Below the pieces are notes generated by a model that saw only the letters and a list, made by a program, of their open reading frames with translations, made no database searches and had not been told where the DNA came from. From an uncultured Chlorobiales bacterium (GTDB taxonomy: Bacteria; Bacteroidota; Chlorobiia; Chlorobiales; Thermochlorobacteraceae), in assembly GCA_937959145.1 (NCBI GenBank), contig CALGMC010000041.1, forward strand, positions 1 through 6,043: DNA of 6,043 bases. Reading direction: 5' to 3'. Both the position numbers and the translations under genes were made by a program. This document shows positions 1 through 5,685 of the stretch, one piece after another. Each line of letters begins with the position of its first letter. The first letter of the stretch is position 1.

Positions 1-630
1 TTCAGTTTGGTTGCGCTGATGGAAGTTTTCGTTACGCGCTTTGGCTTGGCGCGCGATTTGAGCCGAAAAATTACGCACATCGGCGCAGGCATGATTATCG
101 CCTTTCTTCCGCTCTTTGACGACACACATTGGAGCAAGTATTTTAACGTCTCAATTTTCGTGATTTGGATTGCGCTTCTCGTGCAAAAAGGATTGTTCGC
201 CGATGTCAATGACGAAGCCGTTAAAACCATGACGCGCACAGGCGACCGACGCGAACTGCTCAAAGGTCCGCTTTACTTCGTGATTGTGGCAACCATTTGC
301 GGCACGCTTTTCTACAAAACATTTGAAGGCGTTCTGGCAATGGCAATTCTCGGCTGGGGCGACGGCATGGCACCTATCATCGGCTCGCGCTACGGAAAAA
401 TCAAGTATCAAATCCTCTCGCCAAAAAGTGTGGAAGGCTCGCTGACGATGTTCGTCTCGGCTTTTGTCGCCTCGCTGTTGCTCGTTCAATTTATCGTCCC
501 ACAAGAATACAATTTCAATCGTATCTTAATTCTTTCGGCGATTGCAACCGTCGCCGAAGGCATTAGCCCAAAAGAACTTGATAACTTCATTATTCCGCTT
601 GCTGTGATTGGCGGCGCACAGTTTGTTTAA
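1..630 (+). CDS. Phytol/polyprenol kinase-family membrane protein (DGK1/VTE5/SEC59-like), 5' partial
   Basis: This is an integral membrane protein of the CTP-dependent lipid-alcohol kinase family (phytol, farnesol, dolichol or diacylglycerol kinases), distantly related to phosphatidate cytidylyltransferases. The frame is open to the left edge, so the true start lies outside. A TTG at 7 gives 207 residues, numbered here, but is probably not the start, because one more membrane segment usually precedes the conserved block. That block is seen as SRKITHIGAG (19-28). Next come hydrophobic helices near 47-60 and 88-102, the GWGDGMAPIIGSRYGK core with Gly118-Asp119-Gly120 (116-131), KSVEGSLTMF (140-149), further helices at about 149-164 and 171-184, and AEGISPKELDNFIIPL (183-198). 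The last motif matches the EALSPKGxDN block of phytol kinases, so a prenyl alcohol is the likeliest substrate. In a phototroph this would suggest phytol or farnesol recycling for pigments or quinones. Family is confident; substrate is inference. Confidence 0.83.
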   Translation, partial: FSLVALMEVFVTRFGLARDLSRKITHIGAGMIIAFLPLFDDTHWSKYFNVSIFVIWIALLVQKGLFADVNDEAVKTMTRTGDRRELLKGPLYFVIVATICGTLFYKTFEGVLAMAILGWGDGMAPIIGSRYGKIKYQILSPKSVEGSLTMFVSAFVASLLLVQFIVPQEYNFNRILILSAIATVAEGISPKELDNFIIPLAVIGGAQFV

Positions 631-658
631 TTGTTGGAGATAATTTGTTGGAGAATTT
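631..658 (+). promoter_or_regulatory. Duplicated Shine-Dalgarno block before the Uma2 gene
   Basis: The 33-base gap between the kinase stop and the Uma2 ATG contains TTGTTGGAGA twice, at 631-640 and 645-654, as a 14-base tandem duplication with diverged ends. The second GGAG (650-653) lies 10 bases before the ATG at 664 and is the functional candidate. The first is 24 bases away and too far to serve that start. The good site supports the chosen start. The other genes in the window have weak ribosome sites or start by coupling. Confidence 0.6.
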
Positions 659-663
659 GAACG

Positions 664-1302
664 ATGAAATCGCTCTTGAAAACTTCTACTGAAAAGCAGT
701 ATTCGCTTGCGGAATACTTCGCACTTGAAACGGCAAATCGTGAGACGAAGTATGAGTATTTGAACGGCAAAATTGTGTCAATGGCGGGCGCGCAACCTGA
801 ACACAATTCTATTTGTGCGAACTTAATTCGCGAGATAGGAAACCGAATTATCAAGCAAAAAAAGCCGTGTCGTGTTTATCCAAGCGACCAGCGCGTCAAG
901 AGTGAAGTCAGAGCCAGTGGCAAAATGGGCTACTTTTATCCTGATGTGTCGGTTGTGTGTGGCAAGCCTGAATTTGCAGACGATAATCCCAAAACGCTCC
1001 TCAACGCCGTGCTCGTGATTGAGGTTCTTTCAGAATCCACATTTGAATACGACTTCAACGAGAAACGCACATACTATGCCGCGCAAGAAAGCATTCAAGA
1101 GATGCTGTTCGTTCATTACGAAAAACCGGCAGTGGTTCGTGTCGTGCGAGAAAAAGATGCATGGCAGATTTCCGATTATCAATCGCTTGCTGAAAAGATT
1201 CCGCTTCGCTCCATCGGAATTGAACTGCCAATGAAAGAAGTCTATCGCGATGTGTCGTTTCCTAAACCGAACAACAAAGACATCAAAACGCTGATTCGTT
1301 AA
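664..1302 (+). CDS. Uma2 family (DUF820) putative PD-(D/E)XK endonuclease
   Basis: This is a 212-residue protein of the Uma2/DUF820 family, which has a restriction-endonuclease-like fold and is greatly expanded in cyanobacteria, Chloroflexi and some Bacteroidota. Its cellular role is not established. Family marks in order are the N-terminal EYLNGKIVSMAGA block (31-43) with His47 following, YPDVSVVCG with Pro93-Asp94 (92-100), and LVIEVLSEST with Glu120 (117-126). Asp130, Lys134 and Tyr137-Tyr138 follow as in the family pattern EVLSxST-D-K-Y. A C-terminal beta-rich part ends in the usual MKEVYRDVSF segment. Asp94 and Glu120 are the likely metal ligands and the nuclease core looks intact. The length is ordinary for the family. 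The ATG at 664 has GGAG 10 bases upstream. It lies between the kinase gene and miaE with tight spacing and probably shares their transcript. Neither a partner protein nor a mobile element is visible beside it. Confidence 0.9.
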   Translation: MKSLLKTSTEKQYSLAEYFALETANRETKYEYLNGKIVSMAGAQPEHNSICANLIREIGNRIIKQKKPCRVYPSDQRVKSEVRASGKMGYFYPDVSVVCGKPEFADDNPKTLLNAVLVIEVLSESTFEYDFNEKRTYYAAQESIQEMLFVHYEKPAVVRVVREKDAWQISDYQSLAEKIPLRSIGIELPMKEVYRDVSFPKPNNKDIKTLIR

Positions 1303-1303
1303 A

Positions 1304-1918
1304 ATGATTTCGCTTCCGCTGAAATTTCAAACGCCGAAAGATTGGGCAACAGAAGTGCTTAAACACCCAATCGCGCTTCTTTCCGACCACGCCTATTTGG
1401 AGCGCAAAGCCGCCACAAACGCGCTCGACCTGCTCAACCGATGGGTTGATGTGCGCACATCGGAGCAATGGGTGCTCACGCTCTCGAACATCGCCAAAGA
1501 TGAAACCGCACATCTTTACACCGTTACCAAACTCATCGCCGAGCGCGGCGGCAAACTTCAACGCACACACAAGTGCCAATACGCCAACGATTTGCGCGCG
1601 CTCGTCCGCATTGGCAAGGGTAACTTGGAAGTGCTCGATAGATTGCTCGTTTCTGCCTTAATCGAAGCGCGTTCCTGCGAACGCTTTTTGATTCTCGGGG
1701 AAGTGTCAAGCGAACCAGATTTGAAACATCTCTACAAAAGTCTCTTTGCGTCGGAAGCAGGGCATTACAAAACCTTTCTCAAACTTGCCGAAACCACAGC
1801 AACGGCGCGAGTTATCGAGTCGCGTTGGGAAGAATTGCTTGAAAAAGAATCTGAAATCATACAAGTGCAGCCGATTGGCGTTGCATTGCACAGCGGCGTG
1901 GAGCAAGTTCTCGCGTAA
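1304..1918 (+). CDS. miaE: tRNA-(ms2io6A)-hydroxylase MiaE
   Basis: MiaE is a non-haem diiron monooxygenase that uses O2 to hydroxylate the isopentenyl side chain of 2-methylthio-N6-isopentenyladenosine at position 37 of tRNAs reading UNN codons. It follows MiaA and MiaB in that pathway. The 204-residue protein is a full-length ferritin-like helical bundle. Likely iron ligands, by the carboxylate-ExxH pattern, are Glu33 in SDHAYLERKAA, Glu67 and His70 in KDETAHL, Glu121 in SALIEARSCERF, and Glu151 and His154 in SEAGHY. RGGKL (81-85) and DRLLVSALIEARSCERF (112-128) are highly characteristic. The ATG at 1304 lies one base after the Uma2 stop, and no Shine-Dalgarno is visible, so translation is probably coupled to Uma2. 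Its stop is one base from the stop of the convergent protease gene. miaA and miaB are not in this window. Confidence 0.95.
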   Translation: MISLPLKFQTPKDWATEVLKHPIALLSDHAYLERKAATNALDLLNRWVDVRTSEQWVLTLSNIAKDETAHLYTVTKLIAERGGKLQRTHKCQYANDLRALVRIGKGNLEVLDRLLVSALIEARSCERFLILGEVSSEPDLKHLYKSLFASEAGHYKTFLKLAETTATARVIESRWEELLEKESEIIQVQPIGVALHSGVEQVLA

Positions 1919-1919
1919 C

Positions 1920-4900
1920 CTACTTCATCAAAATCATCTTGCGCACGGCGGCAAAGCCATTGGCTTTCAAGAGGTAAAAATAAACGCCACTTGAAAAGTT
2001 GTATGTTGAAGCATTAAACCCGTATTGATAGACGCCCGCGTCTTGACGCGCCTGAACAAGCGTTGCGACACGTCGCCCCAGCACATCGAAGAGTTCTAAC
2101 TTCACATCACTAGCCGTAGGCAAGTCGTAGCGAATGACCGTCGTCGGATTAAACGGATTGGGATAGTTCTGATAGAGCGCGTATTGACGAGGCTTTTCAG
2201 ACGGTTGCGATTTCATTTGCACGATTGCGGTTGGTGGGTAATCGTGAAAAGTTCCGTCAAAGTCGAACGAGCGAAGTTTGTAGCGATAGGTTTTGCCGAG
2301 TTCGACGGTTTGGTCAAGAAATGCGTAAGTGTGTTCCGTGTTCGTTGTGCCTTGTCCGCGCAGGTGTGGATGTTCGCGATAACTTGCACGCACAATCCAA
2401 TCGGTGGAATCTTGTCGCAAAAGTTCAAAGCCGAGATTTTGCTGTTCGCTTAGCGTATTCCATTCCACACGAACATTGCTGCCGAGTTGCCTTGCCGTGA
2501 ATGAAGCAAGTGAAACAGGAAGCGGATTGTCGCCCGTTGAGGCAATCACGAAGTCGCTGAAATTCGTTAAGCCTGAAACGGTAATGAGTGGCGAACTATA
2601 ACTCAAACTCGCGCCTAAATCTTCAACATTCTCCCAAACGCTTGACGCATTAGCGCGCTTTAAGACTTTCAGCGTATTGAAGTTTGAAATCCCGCCGATG
2701 CCCGTCAAATCAAGCGTGAGCGAATACGTGCCAACGCTCGGACTGTGCGACGGCGTAATTGTCCAATATCCATCGGTTGCAATGTTTGCAATGCCGCTCG
2801 GCAGTGAGCCAACAATGTTGGCTTGATTTGTTCGGCGAACGGCGGTAAAGCGCGTGGGTGCTGAAACGCCTGATGGGAATTGAAGCGAAACGCCTGTATT
2901 GCCGATGCTAAACGCTGATGTGCCTTCGCCGATAAAGAACAGCCGCGTTGATGCTACGGTGGAAACTGCTGTATCAACGGCGGGTGTGGTAAAAGCAAGT
3001 TCAATTTCGCTTGGCGAGAGTGCCTGTGTGGAAGGCGACTTACCGCGCACGGCAAACGTGTAGGTAGCGTTAGGAGAAAGCCCTGTGAGGGTTTGAGAGG
3101 TATTCGTGCCTTCGTAGATGACCGTTCCGTTTTGCTTTACTTGAAACACAGCGGCGTTGCCCGACCACGAAAGCGTGAGCGAAGTTGGCGTAATGTTGCT
3201 AATGGAAAGTGCAAGTAGCGCGAGCGGATTTTGCCGTTGCAATGCGCCAAGTGCGTTGAGTTTGCCGTAGCCCCAACTGGTGTTGAACGGCGGAATTGCG
3301 CCGGTTTGTGCGTCCGTTCGTGTGCTATCCAACAAGAGTTGTTTGTAGCGATTAACGGAGAGAGTTGGTTCGGCTTGTAGGAGCAACGCGCCAACGCCTG
3401 CAACATGCGGAGCACTTGCCGATGTTCCGCCGAGTGCGCCTGCGGTGGTTGTAACATTTGTGGGCGCAGCAAGTTCGGGCTTGTTGCGTTCGTCGCGCGT
3501 TTTGCCGATGCTTGAAATCGGAGCGATTGCGCCGTCCGAAATTTGAAATGCCGCAATAGAGAGCGCGGAATCGGCGGTGCTTGGTGTTACGATGCTTTTT
3601 TCAAAAAGCGGTGTTTGCCAAACGCCGTTTGCACTGCTACTTGTGCGCCATGCGTCGACTTTGCCTGTGCTGACAATGTTTCCGCCGTGCAATCGCAATC
3701 GCCATGTGCCAGTATTGCCTGCTGTCGGTTTAATGCCCCATTGGATATTCCAATCGCCGTTTGGTAAGTAGTATTCGTTGGAGAGTTGAAACTGTCCTTG
3801 TGTAACGGTGAGAACAGGCGTCGTGGAGTCTGTCGGAATCGTGGAAAGCGTTGCGCCGCTTGGGGTGATGAGCGAGACGCCGACCGAATCTGAACCGCTA
3901 ATCCATGCATTGCCGATGAAAAAGCCTGATGTGTTTATTGCAGTGAAAATTAAGTCTGTTGTGGAACTTTGAGAGACGAAAGCATTTGTGTAGACGCCTG
4001 TGGTGCGGTCGTTGCCTGCGGCGGTTGCAAAGAGAACGCCGTTGCCTGAAAGCGAATCGATGGCAAGTTCTTGGTCGCGTGTGCCGTCGTGTGCGCCGCT
4101 GTGTCCGCCAATGCTGTAACTGATGGAAACAGGCATGCCGAGCAATTTGGCTTTCTTTTGAATGTAGTTGAACGCATCGATGATGTTTGCGCTGGTTGCG
4201 CCTGTGCCCGTTTTTCGGACAACTAAAATGATGTTGGCGTCGGGCGCAATGCCTTTTTCGTCGCTCTGTGAGCCGTCGCCAGCGGCAATGCCAAGGCAAT
4301 TTGTGCCGTGTGCGTTGTTAGGAATTGTTGCAAGCCCTGCATTGATTGCCGCGCTATCCCATTCTGTTCCGTAGGTGTAGGCGGGTGCTGTTGGAAATTG
4401 CGCGGGGGTGTTGGTCATTTGATTCCACATGTAAAGAATGCGCGTTTTGCCGTTGGCATATTTGAAATCGCCGTGATTGAAGTTGAAACCATCGTCAATA
4501 ACGCCAATCAAAACGCCTTTGCCTGTGTAGCCAAGCGCGTGAACGGAATCCACATTGATGCCAAGCCATGCCCCACTCATTTGAGAATTACCGCGACTTA
4601 CCGACATGGAAAGTGGCTCGTCAGGTGGCTCAATGATGACCGCCGAAAAAGTTGAAAATCGTTTCAGAACATCTAACTGGTTGGCAGGAATTGAAATCGT
4701 AAGAATGGTGCCAAGTTGAGTGCCCAATGAACCGCTTACTTTTGAGAGTTCAGACCGAATGAGCGCGAGTTCCTCGTTTGAAAAATTGCCACGCTTGTGT
4801 CGCAATGAAATTTGAATGCTTTCCGACGATTGTGCTTGAACTTCGGCACCGAGTTGGAAAAAGTGTTGTGAAGCCTTGTGCTGGGTTTGAGCGAAAAGAG

Positions 4901-4949
4901 GTGAAAAAGAGAAGAGCAGCAGAGCGAAAAGTAATAGACATGGACGCAT
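1920..4949 (-). CDS. Secreted S8 subtilase with FnIII domain and T9SS type A sorting domain
   Basis: This 1009-residue secreted serine endopeptidase is predicted to cross the inner membrane by Sec and the outer membrane by T9SS. Residues 1-20 form a signal peptide ending FSPLFA, with cleavage expected before Gln21. Residues 45-110 resemble an inhibitor-type propeptide. The subtilisin domain (about 125-575) has an intact active site: Asp152 in GVIDDGF, His214 in AHGTNCLG, oxyanion Asn313 in AAGND and Ser510 in GGTSASAPHVAG. A beta-rich insert at about 330-435, ending WRLRLHGGNI...KVDAW, recalls CspA-like S8 proteases. Then come an FnIII domain (576-656), a Bacteroidota beta-sandwich module (660-805) ending SGLTNFSDFVIAS, an LPVSLASFTA...VEWNT module (810-910), and the sorting domain (923-1009) with YQNYPNPFNPTTVIRYDLP and SGVYFYLLKANG. 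The tail is normally cleaved after export. The ATG at 4949 starts a clean signal peptide but has no clear Shine-Dalgarno. Cys218 is the only cysteine in the mature protein. Substrate is unknown, probably nutritional. Confidence 0.95.
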   Translation of the reverse strand: MRPCLLLFALLLFSFSPLFAQTQHKASQHFFQLGAEVQAQSSESIQISLRHKRGNFSNEELALIRSELSKVSGSLGTQLGTILTISIPANQLDVLKRFSTFSAVIIEPPDEPLSMSVSRGNSQMSGAWLGINVDSVHALGYTGKGVLIGVIDDGFNFNHGDFKYANGKTRILYMWNQMTNTPAQFPTAPAYTYGTEWDSAAINAGLATIPNNAHGTNCLGIAAGDGSQSDEKGIAPDANIILVVRKTGTGATSANIIDAFNYIQKKAKLLGMPVSISYSIGGHSGAHDGTRDQELAIDSLSGNGVLFATAAGNDRTTGVYTNAFVSQSSTTDLIFTAINTSGFFIGNAWISGSDSVGVSLITPSGATLSTIPTDSTTPVLTVTQGQFQLSNEYYLPNGDWNIQWGIKPTAGNTGTWRLRLHGGNIVSTGKVDAWRTSSSANGVWQTPLFEKSIVTPSTADSALSIAAFQISDGAIAPISSIGKTRDERNKPELAAPTNVTTTAGALGGTSASAPHVAGVGALLLQAEPTLSVNRYKQLLLDSTRTDAQTGAIPPFNTSWGYGKLNALGALQRQNPLALLALSISNITPTSLTLSWSGNAAVFQVKQNGTVIYEGTNTSQTLTGLSPNATYTFAVRGKSPSTQALSPSEIELAFTTPAVDTAVSTVASTRLFFIGEGTSAFSIGNTGVSLQFPSGVSAPTRFTAVRRTNQANIVGSLPSGIANIATDGYWTITPSHSPSVGTYSLTLDLTGIGGISNFNTLKVLKRANASSVWENVEDLGASLSYSSPLITVSGLTNFSDFVIASTGDNPLPVSLASFTARQLGSNVRVEWNTLSEQQNLGFELLRQDSTDWIVRASYREHPHLRGQGTTNTEHTYAFLDQTVELGKTYRYKLRSFDFDGTFHDYPPTAIVQMKSQPSEKPRQYALYQNYPNPFNPTTVIRYDLPTASDVKLELFDVLGRRVATLVQARQDAGVYQYGFNASTYNFSSGVYFYLLKANGFAAVRKMILMK

Positions 4950-4995
4950 AGACGAAGTGGTTTTTTGAACGAAGTAAATTCCGATGCAGATAGTG

Positions 4996-5685
4996 CTAAC
5001 TCATGATGGCTTCAAATGCCGTCTCAACATTTGCAAAGTTTTCAAAGGTATAATCAGGATTAAAGGCTTGTAATTGCGATACGGTATAGTGCCCCGTTGC
5101 AACCGCAATACATTTTGAATTTAGAACTTTGGCGCAGTTGACATCGTGTTCGGTATCGCCGATAATGACGACATCTTTTCCTGTGAAGCGAATCCCTGTG
5201 CGTTCAAAGGCGCGCCGAACAGCGACAGCCGGAAGAGCGTTGCGTGTATCGGCATCGTCGGCAAATGCGCCGAATGCAAAGTAGTCGTTCAGTTCAGGCA
5301 AGGCGAGTTTGTGCCGTCCAGATTCTTCAAAATTGCCTGTTAAAAGTGCAAGCACAACGCTTTCTTCACGAGCGAGTTTTTCAACCAGCTCGTAAATGCC
5401 TGCCATCACTTCAATATGCTCGCGCTGTGCGTGCTGTTTGAAGTTTTGAATGTAACGACGTTTTGCTTCTTCGAAGCCTTTTTGAATGTCGCTATCATTC
5501 AGCCCTGTGGCGCGCATAACTTCTTTGATGATGACGCTATCGAGCTTGCCTGCAAAGTTGTGCGTTGCGGCGGTGCCTTCTGTGCCAAAGACTTCACGTA
5601 GCGCGTCAATCAGCGATTGGCGGCTAATGCCACGAACACGCACGAGCGTTCCGTCGATATCGAAGAGAACAAGTTTTTTGGGCAT
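4996..5685 (-). CDS. HAD family hydrolase, phosphoglycolate phosphatase-like
   Basis: This 229-residue cytoplasmic phosphatase belongs to the haloacid dehalogenase superfamily, subfamily I with a C1 helical cap. Motif I is FDIDGT with nucleophile Asp9 and acid/base Asp11. Motif II is LLTGN with Thr116, and motif III is Lys126 in GRHKLAL. Motif IV is IIGDTEHD with Asp177 and Asp181 for Mg2+. The cap spans about 15-90, and GKLDSVIIKEV (46-56) matches the substrate-facing cap helix of Gph/PGMB-type enzymes. The length and the GHYTVSQLQAFNPDYTFENF tail are normal for phosphoglycolate phosphatase-like enzymes. The substrate could be 2-phosphoglycolate, pyrophosphate or another small phosphate ester and cannot be fixed from sequence, so no symbol is given. 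Its ATG (5685-5683) overlaps the preceding stop by one base (TAATG), and only a weak purine stretch lies upstream, so translation is probably coupled to the DUF2887-like gene. Forty-six bases separate it from the protease, with no terminator seen. Confidence 0.9.
   Translation of the reverse strand: MPKKLVLFDIDGTLVRVRGISRQSLIDALREVFGTEGTAATHNFAGKLDSVIIKEVMRATGLNDSDIQKGFEEAKRRYIQNFKQHAQREHIEVMAGIYELVEKLAREESVVLALLTGNFEESGRHKLALPELNDYFAFGAFADDADTRNALPAVAVRRAFERTGIRFTGKDVVIIGDTEHDVNCAKVLNSKCIAVATGHYTVSQLQAFNPDYTFENFANVETAFEAIMS

Noticed and set aside
7..9. TTG at 7 as the true start of the kinase-family gene
   Set aside because: The frame is open upstream to the edge, and the family normally has another hydrophobic segment before the conserved RKxxHIG block.
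1953..1967. Perfect 6-bp stem with 3-base loop just past the miaE stop, as a possible bidirectional terminator
   Set aside because: No T-tract follows on either strand, the stem is short, and it encodes part of the conserved sorting-domain tail (KANGFAA).
3596..3611. GCTTTTTTCAAAAAGC inverted repeat, possibly a terminator
   Set aside because: It is an A/T-rich palindrome in the middle of the protease coding sequence, with almost no loop and no sign of a gene end.
4952..4975. Direct repeat ACGAAGT at 4952-4958 and 4969-4975 before the protease start, as an operator
   Set aside because: The copies are only 7 bases long with no dyad symmetry, easily expected by chance.
4968..5012. TTGAAG, 17 bases, TATCTG as a promoter for the protease on the minus strand
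   Set aside because: The -10-like part matches the consensus poorly (about 3 of 6) and lies partly over the end of the phosphatase gene. The promoter consensus of this lineage is also uncertain.
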